Shown one piece after another: positions 1 through 13,123 of a DNA stretch of 64,000 bases. The DNA comes from Annona cherimola (lineage: Eukaryota; Streptophyta; Magnoliopsida; Magnoliales; Annonaceae). The stretch is taken from NCBI GenBank assembly GCA_030490835.1, contig CM059972.1, positions 30,545,452 through 30,609,451 of the forward strand, written 5' to 3'. Each line of letters begins with the position of its first letter. Position 1 is the first letter of the stretch. The position numbers and the translations under genes are program-made. The notes below the pieces were generated by a model. That model was not told where the DNA came from and searched no databases. It worked only from the letters and a program-made list of their open reading frames with translations.

Positions 1-1690
1 AAAGAAATTCTGAATTACTAGGTTTAATTCATTCGGATATCTATGATATAGAGAACACATTAACAAGAGGTGGAAAGAAATACTTCATAACATTTATAGA
101 TAATTTTACTAAATATAATTATGTGTATTTATTGAAAACTAAAGACGAAGCCTTAGATAAATTTAAATCATATAAGGCTGAAGTTGAAAATCAACTTGGA
201 AAAATAATTAAATCCCTAAAATCAGATAGAGGAGATGAATATTTGTCAAGCGATTTTAATGATTTTTGTGAAAATGCTGGGATTATACACGAAGTAACAA
301 CCCCATATATACCTCAACAAAATGGAACTGCAGAAAAAAAATAGAACTTTAGTTGAAATGGTAAGTTCAATGCTAGTTAATGCAGACCTAAGTAAAGGCT
401 GGTGGGGTGAAGCTTTGTTAACAACTTGTCATATTCTTAACAGAATTCCCTAGAAGAAAACCAAAGTTACCCCCTATGAATTATGGAGAAATAAAACACC
501 TAATCTTAAATACCTAAGAGTATGAGGTTGTAGAGCTTTAGTAAGATTACCTAATCCTAAAATACCAAAATTAGGACACAAGGGAATAGAATGTATATTT
601 ATAGGTTATGCAATGAATAGTAAAGCTTATAGGTTTGTGGTGGTAGAGCCTCATAGTTCAATTCAACAGAATACCATTATTGAATCCCGATATGCTGACT
701 TTTATGAAAATACTTATAAGTCAATACCTAGACTCGATCAAACTGATGAATCTTCTTCTCAACCATTAAATAAATTTATAGTTAATAATTCTATACCCAT
801 GGAAAAATCTACAAATGATGATAATTTGAGAAAAAGTAAACGAGTTAGAAAGGATAGTTATAATCGGTTTGGGCCTGATTTTCAGTTATACCTTATGGAA
901 TGATCCATAGACAAAATAAGTGAAAACACATGATTGTGTTTCATACCGAAGGGGATCCATCTCCTTATAAAGAGGTTATGAAATCTCTAAATGCATCATA
1001 CAAGAAAGAAGTCATCCAAGATGAAATGAATTCTATAATAGAAAATGGTACATGGACACTAGTTGATTTACCACCTGGGTCTAAACCTATAGGCTGCAAA
1101 TGGATATTTAAGAAGAAATTAAAAGTTGATGGATCTATTGATAACTTTAAAGCTAGATTAGTAGCTAAGGGGTATAGACAAAAGGAAGGTATTGATTTCT
1201 TTGATACCTATGCCCTAGTAGCTAGAATTTCAACTATTAGGTTATTAATGACTTAAGCATCAATTTATCATCTTGAAATTCATCAAAGGGATGCAAAAAC
1301 TACTTTTCTAAATGGAGATTTAGATGAGAAAATTTATATGAAACAACCTGAGGGTTTTGTATTACCTGGACAAGAAAAGAAAGTCTCTAAATTAATTAAA
1401 TCTTTATACGGTTTAAAACAGACACCTAAGCAATGACATGAAAATTTGATCAAATTGTATTAGCAAATGGTTTTAAATCAAACCAATCAGATAAATATGT
1501 TTACAGTAAATTTATTGCCAATAGATGTGTCATTATTTATTTATATGTTGATGATATGCTCATATTTGGTACTGACATTGAAATTATTGTAAAAACTAAA
1601 AGTTTTCTGTCAGTTAACTTCGATATGAAAGATATGGGCAGGGCCGATGTCATTCTTAGTATTAAAATTATAAGAGATGATAATGTATTT
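1..1690 (+). mobile_element. Ty1/Copia retrotransposon relic (integrase and reverse transcriptase)
   Basis: Decayed pol region cut by the window start. The first 340 bases encode the integrase core, with the HSD, SDRGDEY and PYIPQQNGTAE signatures. An A-run near 335-343 shifts the frame, so the C-terminal part of integrase continues in another frame (NRTLVEM...LNRIP, then GYAMNSKAYRF). From 1018 the Copia reverse transcriptase begins ([29 protein letters not shown]); the YVDDMLIF catalytic segment is at about 1543-1566. Several in-frame stops are present. Homology stops abruptly near 1690, before RNase H and the 3' LTR, so the copy is truncated as well as mutated. It cannot encode a working polyprotein. 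Confidence 0.93.
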
Positions 1691-3490
1691 TCACTTTTCC
1701 CACTTTCCTTAATTTTCTCTCTTTTTATATTTTGCCCCAACAATATTATATTATTCTCTCACTTTTCAAAACTTTTTGCATAAATTTTCCCCAACTTAGA
1801 AAAAACAAGTTGAAAACTATTCAACACCTTTTCAGTATGTTTCGATGATATTATGAGATTACTTTTTTGCATTATTGTAAGTATTTTTAAAAAATATTTC
1901 ATGCAACAAACTCAGCAAATTAAACAGCAGAAGACCACATTTTATCATTGTTTAAGAAACTCCACACTGCAATGAATAAAAAGATTTCCTAATCATTATT
2001 TTCAATTATGATTAAAATAGGCCCCAAGTGTCCCATAGAAAAAAAAAAAGAAAAAAAAAAGGCCCAGGTGGAGAGGGAAACAAATTGGCGTTGAACATGC
2101 ACTATCCTTGCGTAATGGTGCATGGTAGGATTCCACACCAGTTGTTGGCATGATCTCCTACCTCTAAAGTTCATGCCAGTTGTGCTGGAGAAAGCGTTGA
2201 AACCATGCGCTGTTGCTTGGGAGCAGTTTATACACATTCCTAATCCGCTACCAATGAAGAAGTTTCATAAATTCAACTTCCTCAAACCGGTTCCATGGTA
2301 TTGGGATCCTTTATGTATAATAATGAAATATTTATGATTCTTCGTTTTATCTTTGGATAATGTATTATATATATAATAAGGAGATATCTATAATTCTTAA
2401 AGTTTTGTTTATTTTTTTAGACTGTTTAGATTACTCGAGGCATGATATTTCGATTCAAGTTTTTAAATTGTTCGCCCAAATCCAAGCCAAAGGCAAATAT
2501 TGACATATTATATACGCATAAATATTCAAGGCCGGATATCTCAATTAAAATTCTTAGTTAATTCAGATTACCTTCAAACCCAAACCCAAGAGAGAGGAAC
2601 TCAAATATTAAGAATTTAAAAAATGATGGTAAATTCGGACTAAGGTTTATGTGAATTTAGGTCAAAACAGAAGATAGCCAAGGGTATTTTCTTTTCTTTT
2701 CTTTTCGAAATGAAAAGAAATCTTTGACCACATTGTGGGTCCATTTGATTATGAAGCGAAAAATTAGGAATAATGAGCCAATGGTACAATATAATGGGAG
2801 CAATACTTAGAATTAATCCGAATAAAAACAAAAGTAGATGAGATAGTTGTGATAAAACTTAAAAGACAAAAAAAAGATTAAAATGTATAAATAATAATAG
2901 AAAAATATGTTAAATTAGATAAGATGTCACCTAACATAAAAGGTTGTTAAAAGTGAAGGGTTTCCTATTTCCAAAAGCCTTGGTAGTACAAAGTCATACC
3001 GGATGTGTTTGATGACTTAAATTAAACTCTTGTCAACCCCACTTTGTATGAGGAATTTGTAGTGTTATTATTCTCCTTAATTTCTTTGGAAGCATCCACA
3101 GATTGGGATATTTAGGAAATATTATTAGGAAAAATTAGAAATTGGTAAGATATTTGTAAAATATTGTAAGAAATTTGTAAAAATTTCTCTGGACTAACAT
3201 GTAATACACTTAAATGTAATATTGGTTAAGATGATGCAATATATACCCACAAAAAAATGGATCATATAATGGAATTTTGTAAAGAGATGTATTTACAATA
3301 TCATTCAAACTGCGGAGCAAACTTAGAAACGCCATCCTTGAAAGGTTAAAATATCAACCCAAATCAATTTATGATTCGAGCAGGACAGTTCTCTAACAGT
3401 AGGCTCGCAAGGTCGAGTGTCAAGGGCATTGCAGCCAGGAGAGAGCATATGCATCATTCATTTTGATGAATGGGGCAAAACACAGGCAGA
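1691..3490. other. AT-rich intergenic stretch, no gene seen
   Basis: Nothing coding is recognisable. It contains short A-runs (2041-2060) and low-complexity AT sequence, and forms the 3' flank of the REF/SRPP gene on the minus strand. Confidence 0.6.
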
Positions 3491-3602
3491 TTAAGATAAT
3501 AATTGTAATAAATACATGGGGTTACTTCCCACCACGAAGTTCCAAGCAAATAATAACGATATTAACACCTCAAAACAAACATTAATCTGCACGGAACGCT
3601 TT

Positions 3603-5081
3603 TCACTCAACGCCCGCGGCAGCTTCAGGAAGTTGGGGCTGTGCATCCACCAAAGGTCCGGATTCCTCCACGGAGTCGGTCTCCGGACCCTTGCCAGCAG
3701 CAAACACTTTGGCAATCCTCTCGGTAGGAATAAGAGGCAGGTAAGCAGAAACAGTATACCCTTTCTCTGCAGTATAGCAAATTGCCTGGTTGTACTTCTC
3801 CGACCAGTAGGCTGCGGTTGGCACCACGATGTCGGCCACCTCCGGCACGAGAGGGAGTCGGTTGACCGACTGCCACGCCACCACAGCACACTGCTCGGCA
3901 ACCGGCTCATATCGGGCATACAGATCCTTGGCTGTTGGCTCCACCAAGCCATAGGCAGTCCTGGCGATCCCAGTCGCAGCGTCCACCACCCCTATTCTTT
4001 GAACTTCGGAGGCCACGGCTCGAGCCACAACTGGTGCCGTCTGGGCCGCAGATAAGGCCTGGTTTGAGGCCACCTTCACCAGCACTGGCACGTGGCGGTC
4101 GACCTCCTGCACGAGGCCATCAACCTGCCATATCATCAAAACATGGTTAGTCCCAATTCCCAAATTCCAGTTACAAACTGTAATGCCCTTAGAACCGAGG
4201 ACAAACCGATCCCACGTTGAAATGGGGAGAGACTACCTGACATGGTAACCACGGCGTAGATTATAAGATGTGGGGGCACGAAGCCTTGAATAATACGTGA
4301 AGATCATTAAAGGGAACTGTAGCCATAGGTCCCATAATTAAATTTTAGATAGATTTCCGGGTACATCATTTGGAAGCAATAAAAGCCTTCCAATAAAAGC
4401 AGATGTTATAGCCGCATTCAACCACCGCCTACTGATGAGAAGGCTCCCAAACAACCACATGGTGGTGGATTATCAGGAGGGACTGCAATTAAAACAATTT
4501 TCCGTAATTGAAACAATTGAGGCTATTGCATACGAATTGGGATTTATGTTTATTTTTACATATTCAGAGGAACATGCTAATATGCTATCAGAGATTTTTG
4601 AGTATTTTAACATACGGATCGAGCGATTAACGCATAAATAAATCAACTTTTAATGGAAAAATTAGATAATCATTTGCATCATATCTAGGGTATTTAACTG
4701 ATAGCGAGTTTTCGGTTTATTTTCATTTTCTAATTCTTCACTTCCTGTTCATGCGAACAAAGAATCCATGAGAGGATCGCAAACCTTCCGATCGGCGAAT
4801 TTAAGAAGCTCGAGCGGAACGTCCTGGAACTTATCGTAGACGGGGCTGACGACCGTCCTGACTTTTCCCTCCATCGTCTGAACGCTGTCCTTCAACGGTC
4901 CCGAGTTCTCCTTGGCGTAGCCGTAGACGTTCGAGAGGATTCCCATCGCGCGGAAGGCTGCGATCTGCACGAAATCGAGGTACTTGAGCCGATCCGCGCG
5001 ATCCTGATGAGCCTGCAAACACGACGCCGAAAAACTGAAATTTCCACACAGAGGCAATATCGAGAGAAGGAATTCGGAAAC

Positions 5082-5159
<78 letters not shown>

Positions 5160-5224
5160 TTCGCGAACGCCGATCGGAAATGTTATACCTTTTCCGCTTC
5201 TGGAATTGCGGTTGCGCCTGCCAT
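3603..5224 (-). CDS. REF/SRPP family protein (lipid-droplet-associated, stress-related)
   Basis: Coding exons, minus strand: 5224-5189, 5012-4785, 4124-3603 (36+228+522 nt; 261 residues). Exon 1 gives MAGATAIPEAEK with a GTATAAC donor; exon 2 enters through TTTGCAG and ends CGGAAG/GTTTGC; exon 3 enters through ATGGCAG. Joins are in frame and restore ADRKVDGLVQEVDRHVP. Family landmarks: RLKYLDFVQIAA near residue 20, YAKENSGPLK near 45, VYDKFQDVPLELLKF, ASEVQRIGVVD, RYEPVAEQCAV, VVPTAAYWSEKYN and PTERIAKVF. REF/SRPP proteins coat cytosolic lipid droplets (LDAPs) or rubber particles. Length fits plant LDAPs plus an acidic/Pro tail. No rubber-specific feature is visible, so a lipid-droplet role is the default. 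Intron 1 contains a long AAT microsatellite. Intact. Confidence 0.95.
5082..5155. repeat. (AAT)n microsatellite in intron 1 of the REF/SRPP gene
   Basis: About 24 uninterrupted AAT units lie within the 176-base intron 5013-5188 and make up over a third of it. The perfect array suggests it is young and probably length-variable. Confidence 0.98.
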
Positions 5225-5335
5225 TTTCTTTTTCCCTGCGCGAGAAGGAAGCCAGGAACAGGCCCGAATTTTCAGAGACGAAACGCCAAGGAAAAACAAA
5301 TGCGTTTGCGTGGAGCTGGTCCCCGTGGTTCCTCT

Positions 5336-5400
5336 GCATTATATGGGCATCTTCGTTGCGAGTGTACACGTCAGAACAAACAGTTTCTCACACGTGTGAG
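5336..5400 (-). promoter_or_regulatory. Probable core promoter of the REF/SRPP gene with ACGT elements
   Basis: On the minus strand a CATATAAT TATA-like box lies at 5347-5336, about 115 bases before the ATG at 5224. Upstream are TGACGTGTA (5373-5365) and the palindrome CACACGTGTG (5389-5398), which contains a CACGTG G-box. ACGTG cores are classical ABA-responsive elements, in keeping with a stress-related family. Inferred from motifs only. Confidence 0.55.
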
Positions 5401-5570
5401 GAAGTGATGGCCGTATATGAAATCTAGACCGTCCATGTGGTCCGTAAGGACCATAACTATATACTTTAAGCACTGTCATAATAATACAAGTGCTGATGCG
5501 GAAAAGGGCGTTTGAATCGCAACTGCACCTTTTATTAATGGATAATTAGAATTAGATTAGTAATCTTATT

Positions 5571-5935
5571 AGTCTAGGCTAAGTAAATGTCTCATTTAAA
5601 CCATCTTAAAAAAATTCAGTTACAATAATCTTTTTTTGCTTTTTTCTCCATACATATATTTATCTAAATATGTTTAACCTATAAAACAAGTTCTACCACT
5701 TTTTAATATATTTATATATATTTTTTGAGATTTTCAAACATCTATACATGTATATATATTTAAAATACTCTTATCTTTAAAAATTTAAAATAAATAGATA
5801 TAAAGATCCAAAAATGTCAAAACTTATTTTTTATGTTAAATATACTTAAATAAACAAGTATACAAAGAAAAAAATAAAAAAATTATTATAAATGAGCTTT
5901 TATGTTGGCTAAGTGGAGCATTTGCTTAGGCCGAA
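5571..5935. repeat. Foldback MITE-like repeat, relative of 62905-63195
   Basis: Outer ends read GGCTAAGTAAATG at the left and an approximate inverse (GTTGGCTAAGTGG ... GCTTAGGCC) at the right. The arms contain TATTTATCTAAATATG and its inverse CATATTTAGATAAATA-like sequence. The same layout and phrases recur at 62905-63195, where the hairpin is much better preserved. AT-rich, non-coding. Confidence 0.5.
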
Positions 5936-8900
5936 CAAACAGGATCATTCTTCTTAGAATTATAGATATATTTCTCAAAAAAATTTAGCAAATGAAAATT
6001 ACAATTGCATCATTTTCGTGATGAAAGGAAGTTTTAGAATCAGTGGAAAACTTTAATGTCAGGGTGCCATTTACTAACAATACGAGTTAACTGAAACTTC
6101 TTGACAATTATTAATATTTTGAAAATGGGTTTCGATTTTATATGGCTAGACGCGTCGAACTTTTTTTAATATTTTTTACAAGCATATGTATTCATTTTTA
6201 AAATTTTTAAAACCAAAAGATATAAAAATAAAAAAGTTGAAACAGTATCTGATCTAAGCGGACCCATGCACTTTTATCAAAATAAAAAAAATTTAAAAAA
6301 AAGAGTCTAGGGGCCCATATGTCTGATTATATGGAATTGGGACGTTTTAAACCACAGGTACTGATGTGCAGACATATTTGCAAAATGACCTCGTATAATA
6401 CTGGAGCCAGCCCAAGCAAATAAGGTTTAAGAAAATAATACCAATAAATTTTTGCGTGTGGTTCAACAATGTATACAAAAAATGAGAATGTTAAGATGAT
6501 TGGATGATAATTTTTTAAGGAAAAGGTTAAAATTACAAATGAAATCATTCAGGATCATGTGGATGTAAAATCAATGGGTAATAAAATGACAGGAAATAGA
6601 CTGGATAGCTTAAACTTGTAAAACCAAAGGTCGAAAACTACTACAGTTACATGTTATGATGGGCGGTATAGATTTCAGTTGTTTTTTACTCGGCACGACG
6701 TTTGCGTGCGGTTCGTAGCGTGGCTACTATTGGATACTTTCTGTTCGCAAGATCGATATTGTCGATGGGGGAATTCCGCGTGACCGACGTGTGAGCTCGG
6801 GAATGGCAGTCTCGCGTGGCAGGCGAGTTGCCGTGGGAATTGAAAAAATGGATCCGGTTGCAAGCTCACCGTCTCGACTTCCGTATGCTTGGAAAAGTAA
6901 TAAAAGTTCGACCTACAAAATTTTTACTGCAGAAGCTTTTGAATTAGCACGAAATAATATGATATGATATAAATAATAATAACAATTAAAATAAATAAAT
7001 TATTCATATAAATAATTTTGTAGAAATGATTGAAAATAGAATAATCGTATAAAAAGAGATGAAAAATAATTAAAAATAAAATATTTGTAGAGAGTGAAAT
7101 ATTTTAAATTGAAATTTTTTTAATTTAATCAATGACAACAAAACAGATATGATAATTTACAAGTAGGAGAGCTGTCATTTTGACTCCGTTGAGAACCAGT
7201 CAGTTTTCGACCAGTTATTCCTACTGTTGGATCTCGTGTGCATAACTTCAACCATGCGGTTAAAATATGAAAACAATCTGTTGACACTGCAATGAATGTA
7301 GTGAAATTTTTGTGTTGGCATCCCCACATCCTGAGATTCTCTCTTTTATACAATTCTTTTTCCCTCCATTAATTTCGACCAAGAAAAATGGGCAAATTTT
7401 CTTGATCCCAAACGTCTCAATTCTGCCAGCAGCATTATGCTTCCTTCTACTATTTTGGCAACTTCTTCGTTGCTGGTAAAATCCAATCATGATCCTCCCT
7501 ACTACTGGTGTTCGCAGATCCAGCGGCAACTTACAAGATCAGCAGTTCAAGAGCACAACTATCACCATTAATCCAGCAACCCTCTTTTATAAATTCAGTT
7601 AGCGAAGACGATGTTGTTGTTGAAGAAGCAATCTTTAGCCAAAGGTAGGGAGCCGAAAACAAGAACATAGCAAGAGCCAAAGTGGAGAAAGAGCAAAGGA
7701 GCCATAAAGATTGGAGAAGGCTGCAAGGGAGCAATGGAGGGGTTGGTAAAGGTGGAAGATGACCAACGATGGTAAGAGAACATAGAGGCGACGGTTGGAG
7801 CTAGTTATTTGGCTCCTTCATCCCAAGAAGTGTTAGGAAATGGAGAAGAACACGAGGAAGGCGAATGCTGCAGCCACTTCTAAAATGAAGAAGAACTCTC
7901 GCTCTTTTTTTTTTTGATGGATAGAGAAGAAAGAGTGCTATTATTCTATAAATTCGGCATTAGCAATGGCTAATCTTCATAAAGCTCAATCTCTAATCCA
8001 ATCGTACAATCTAGATACTCTTCAACTCCGATTTTTGCCATGAAATTACAGAACTTCACCAAACTGTCACTCCATTTTTCCATGGTTGCCTCTTGTGGGA
8101 GGGAGAGATTTTAATATGATTTCTCACTCTGGCATTATTAACCGACACATCCATCTAGCCAAAAGCGCCACACTTCTTCTGCATACACTCGGCAATGAAG
8201 GCTTCGAGGCAGTGACATCTGAGTTCAACAGCGATAAGATGAGTTGAGCACGGTGTGCTAATCGACAAACTAGTGAAGAGGGAGATGGGCCACAGTAGAG
8301 GTAGAAAAGGCATTAGTGGGAGAAAGGCGAGTGAGAAGATCTGAGAGAAAGAGACAAATGCAGCTGACATACTAACAAAGGGAGGTGTTTACAAGATACC
8401 TATATATTAATGGTACCGATAGTAGCTAGTTTGAAATTTTAATCCAAAGGGTGAGAAGAATCCCACTGGATCGGCTAGCCCTCAGAGGTGGTCCAAAACA
8501 TCGGGCACTTACACCTGGACATAAAAGATCACCACTCTACAAGCAGTGCAAATATTATAACTTCTACACTAAAAGGCTAATTTTTTTACATCTTTTGACC
8601 ATTTGAGATGTTTAGCCAACAACAAGTGATTTTGTAAATAACACCCCACATATAAACTTTTATGAAGTTACACAACTTTTCATATGATTGAACAATTTAC
8701 CTAAATGTCACATACCATCAAATACAGTTATCCTATCTATTTTATCCTTGTTCTCTTTACTTCTAATTATCTTATATATTTTATATTTATTTTTTTTACT
8801 TCTAATCATTATTTCGAATCAATTTTCATTAAGTTTTGTAGCCCACATATGCTAAAAAAGTAATGAAATGGTATTCGCATAGCACGCCCACCTCACACTG

Positions 8901-9413
8901 TAGCCATCCCGTCAGAATTTGACAAGTAAGACTTCTTTTTCACAAAGATTGCCGCAACATCAAAATAGTATTCTTACAAAATCAATAATTCCGAATAAAA
9001 TGCCATAAAAAATAATTCCGAATAAAAATTTCAATTTTGGCAAAAACTGAACCAACTGCGAATAGCTCTAAGACAAATGAATTTTTCTTTTAAACATATT
9101 TTTGTGAGTTTCTGGTCATTTATTTGTTTTTCTAGAGCTTGATTGGATTTTTGTTTTTTTTAACCCACATCCACCACTCATACAAGTCCGGCTCAGAGAA
9201 GTCAAGAAAGATAAGAGGCCTTAACATAAAGCGAAGACAGGCTTTCCCTACCCAATAGTCTCAACGCGTTTTCCTCAAATGTAGAAAAAAAATTCACGTG
9301 CTAACATCAAACAGTGCTTCAGCCATATACAGCAAAGGATAGCACGGAGACCATCATTATGCAAGCAAAAAAAGAACTGTTAATCAGGTCGGAATCCAAA
9401 TGATCAGAAAACA
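5936..9413. other. Intergenic, no gene recognised
   Basis: Mostly AT-rich. 6945-7125 is a degraded piece of the Tourist-like MITE family (GTAGAAATGATTGAAAA phrase, minus orientation); 8728-8812 resembles another piece. 6690-6870 and 7530-8390 are less AT-rich and hold short open frames, but none matches a family I know and none has convincing splice sites. A T-run at 7907-7917 may be the tail of a retroposed sequence. Confidence 0.5.
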
Positions 9414-11662
9414 TCACAGAGCGTTGATCATCCTCTTCATTTCTGCTGAGCGCCTTGGATCAGGCTCTGCTATTGCTCTCTCTGTAAGAACATGCTTGAG
9501 CCGGCACATCGATTTCCTCACCTGCACATTAATCATGTAATGCAATTGACAAAATGGTTGGTTGTGCTAAAGTCCTTCCTGCCCTACCCAAACCATTAAC
9601 AAAAATTGCAAGAACACTAGGGGACCAAAATAATGCTCACAGAAAATGGAAGCAGATTAGGGGAGGGCTTGAACTGCACTGTGGGGGCTCATGGCCATGC
9701 TCTTCCAAGGTCAACAGGAGGCCACACTCCCCTTGAACTTCGTATCACCAGCTGGTGCAGGTAGAGCAGGGCCATTTACTTATTTACAAGCAGTTCTAGC
9801 CCTGCCCTAATCTGCTTCTATGGAAAATAAGAATCTGACACGCACATGAACTAAGGACCAGTTTACACCACATGAACTAAGGACCAGTCTTGGAATCCAG
9901 TCCTAATGCAGAAATCCATGTAGTGAAGTACATTTGTGAAAAGATCAAAATGCAATTTTCGTTTTGTTTCTTTTCAGACTCAATACTTGAGACATGGATA
10001 ACTTGGGCAATCTATCCCCCCCCTTTATGAATGTTACTGGAAACTGAAAGAAATTTACTCTTCCATAATGCATTGCGGCTTCACTAGGAAAAAGGGGACT
10101 GAGAAGGAATTCATTCCCAGATATTCTAGCCATCCAATGATTGTCAAAAACTAACATAATGGTCCATCTTGCCATTTACTGGCATCCCATTCTTTGGGCA
10201 GGCCAATTGACAAGGAGGCCTCAACAACTGGATGATTGGGCCTTGCATCCTCAAACAACAAGGGATCAGCAACATCCAAAAACGAAAGCTTGGCAATCCT
10301 ACCTCATCAGAAAATCTTGTCCTAGACAAGATAAGCTTTTGAACAAAGAAAAGTTGGATGTACCTTGGGAATGCGCTCTGGGTTGGGAAATCGCAAATTC
10401 TGAGCATGAAGCATTTGGCGCTGAGTCATAAGCATGTTTTTCTCCTTCAAAAGAACATACCAGAGCTTCTGAAGGTCATCCCATGATTTAAGACGCAATT
10501 CAGAAGCCTTCCAACTCCGACCTAATCCCCCCCAAAAAAAGGCCTGGTTAAAGTTTTCTAGAAATCTCCTCACAGAGATGCTAGATCTGAAGTCAAAATA
10601 TCCACTCTCAAATTCTACCAGTACACAAGACACCAAATATCATGGGTCCATCATACTATAGTGCAAGTTGAGCAGAAACTGTGTTCATTTTTAGGCCCTA
10701 CTGCGGTCCATAGCCAGAGAAAAATAGCAATCAATTTCAGATCCGAGCTTTTTAATGGAAGACATCAGCTAAACTATTACAGAATGATCCATTACAAAAC
10801 TTAAAAGTCCTAACTAGAGTCCAGTACCACCCAACATGATATATCCATGTGTGCTTTTAGGACAGTTCAACAAAACGTGCACAGTCCATGTATTATGAAT
10901 TAATCAGCACATTCCGCACAAAGAAACTTTTTGAAAATAATGCAGTGGCATTAGGTGCTGTACATTTCCTAGATTTCAAAATAGACAGAAATCTGTAGTA
11001 TGCATATGCATACACAGGTAGTCAAGAACACTGTACACAATCAGGAGGTAACTTGAGCACTGATTATCCTAGACAGCTAAAACTCAAAACCTGAATGCTA
11101 ACGTAGAAGATACACAAAGCACTCACACTGGCATCAGGTGGCTCATCTAGAAGAATTAATACCATAAGTGGGCTACTCACTGACTCATCATATTGGTCAA
11201 TTGCTAGTAATTGTTTCAATCATCTGGTTAATTGTTGAATCGGATCATCTACCATAGCAAGCCAAAAAAACTGCTAACTGACTCCTTTGGAGGATATACA
11301 AAGTGCTTTTTTCACAACATACATGTGGAAAGTTAAATTCCGGATGCTTAGTCAAATCCAACTTCGCTTAACAAAAATAATTACTGACGGCAAGTTTACA
11401 AGACAGGTTTACTTTGACATAAAGCTTGTATTTTTCACAGACATGAAGTTGTTCCCAGAACAGTGTGCAATACAGATAATAGACAAGAGTCAATACCATA
11501 GACAACAGGCTTATCATCATCTGCACTCCTATCTGCCTCAAAAAATTCCTCCAGAGGATTGTAAGTTGTCTTGGCAGAGCTAGCAGCAGCTGCTGCAGAA
11601 GCAGATGCCTCTGATTTGGCAGCAGTAAAAAGCCTCCTCCCAAGAAGTCTTGACAAAAACAT
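9414..11662 (-). CDS. Mitochondrial large-subunit ribosomal protein uL29m (MRPL47-like)
   Basis: Coding exons, minus strand: 11662-11497, 10521-10364, 9521-9414 (166+158+108 nt; 143 residues). Exon 1 gives [12 protein letters not shown], a basic amphipathic presequence followed by an Ala/Ser-rich linker and [12 protein letters not shown]. Exon 2 carries the uL29 core, [20 protein letters not shown] and [16 protein letters not shown]. Exon 3 carries [16 protein letters not shown] and ends KRMINAL. Splices: CTATG/GTATTG to GATTAG/GTCGG, and CCCAAG/GTACAT to TGTGCAG/GTGAGG. uL29m sits near the peptide exit of the mitoribosome. The start is chosen because a likely 5'UTR acceptor (GGTGCAG) at 11680 lies between an earlier in-frame ATG (11695) and this one. 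Length matches plant homologues. Intron 2 contains a small foldback element. Confidence 0.95.
9627..9837. repeat. Small foldback MITE in intron 2 of the uL29m gene
   Basis: About 45 bases at 9627-9680 (GAAGCAGATTAGGGGAGGGC) recur inverted at 9790-9837 (GCCCTGCCCTAATCTGCTTC), with roughly 110 bases between. No coding content. Family and target duplication were not resolved. Confidence 0.6.
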
Positions 11663-11679
11663 TTTGATCGATGTGAATT

Positions 11680-13030
11680 CTGCACCAAATTTCACAATGA
11701 ATGAATAAGGATTTCCATCACTGTGGACCCTTTTATAAAGGACTTTAGCATCAAACTGTGCGACCCGACAAAGAATTTCAAACCATCAACAATCTGCCCC
11801 ATAGATTCTAAAATATCTGAATATCAAAAGCAATAGTTTTCCAATAAGCAACCTCAGAAATTAATCAATTGTCATGACGAGTGTCAGTAACCTAGTTATA
11901 GCAAGCGAAAAAGAAAAATATATGGTGGAGCTCAATTGGGATCAACTGAAACTCTACCTTCAAGAAGTATCAACATATCACCATCCTTGTTATCAAATAA
12001 ACTACGGATCCAAGCTTCCCATACGCTAACAGCTCGGCCAAATGTTTTGTAAAAGCCAACGAAACCCACCGTTCTCTATTTCAAAACGTAGGGCCAAACA
12101 GGCCCTCAATCACAAAAGCAAATCACAATCGCTTCCAAGCCAACACCATTTCATCCACCATTTTCATGTGACCCTAAGTCTTGACAGGGAAGCCGGAATT
12201 GACAAAATCACTCAAGATAGTCGAAATCATTCATACAGAAATGCAGAGAGTTAATAATAATCTAGGAACATTCTTACCACAACCTTGTCACATGCCTAGA
12301 ACATGAAGTGTGGTTGGGCGTTTAACATCTCCAAATACGTTTTCTTAGAGCTTTGGAGGGGGCAAAAAAAGTTCATGGATTCAACAATAGAACTCCCCAA
12401 AATTAATACAGAAAAAATAAAATATTATGGAAATTGATGACAAAAAACCTTCATGATGAAGGTAGTACAATGGCATTCATACAGTTCAAGACAGAAAATC
12501 GCAACTTTGCTTTTTCCAATTGGAAGGCAAAAACTGGAATCGAAAACTTGAGTTAAAACACAGAAATACTCACCATATCTGGAGAAATTCGAACGGTAAC
12601 TGTTTGAGAAAATGAAGCAAATAACGAGAAGGCGAGAACAAAATTAGAAAATGAAAACATTGCAAGATTCATTCAGCAAATGAAAATGCACGCCATGTAT
12701 ACACTTACAGCAACTCATTCTCAATAAAAACTAAAGAATCAAGATCTCTTATAGCAGCTTTTAACAGGCCTCGAACATCTTTTGATGAGTATCGACAGCG
12801 CACTTTCAACACCAGTGCAAGAGCACACCAAGCTGCGAACGGGAGAATGAGAGGGAGAGGGGAACAGGGGAAGGGCGGGAGAAGGGTATAGCAGCGCTGA
12901 AGGAAGGAAGGCGGGAGCGGGAGCGGGAGCGGGAGAGGGAGACGAGCAACCTAGGGTACGCGGGGAGAGGGAGGAAGAAGGCGGGAGGAGCGGAGCTGGG
13001 TGGGGAAAAAACCCTAAGCCCCATCATTTC
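11680..13030 (-). promoter_or_regulatory. Probable 5' leader exon, leader intron and promoter of the uL29m gene
   Basis: Minus-strand 12780-13025 is a GC- and CT-rich island (repeated CCCGCT units near 12905-12935) typical of a plant 5' untranslated leader. The coding exon starts just inside a GGTGCAG acceptor at 11680, so an untranslated first exon spliced over about 1.1 kb of AT-rich intron is likely. The exact donor and TSS were not resolved. Confidence 0.45.
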
Positions 13031-13123
13031 ATATTTTGATATTCCATGCATTGCAGTCACTTAAGTTTTTATTTTACAATTATTTAATTTTTCATTTTTT
13101 GTCAATCTATTGATTCTATTCAT

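Noticed and set aside
3491..4150. Open frames of 70-180 codons on both strands over the last REF/SRPP exon
   Set aside because: Shadows of the GC-rich REF exon in other frames; no family similarity.
5007..5399. 130-codon plus-strand frame with a poly-Asn run
   Set aside because: The poly-Asn is the AAT microsatellite of the REF intron read as protein; the rest is antisense to exon 1 and promoter.
7531..8370. Minus-strand hydrophobic frames (60-75 codons)
   Set aside because: Low-complexity Leu/Ser/Phe composition, no start context, splice sites or family match.
12806..13060. 84-codon minus-strand frame rich in Ser/Arg/Pro
   Set aside because: It is the CT-rich leader region of the uL29m gene; the repetitive Arg-Ser run comes from CCCGCT repeats.
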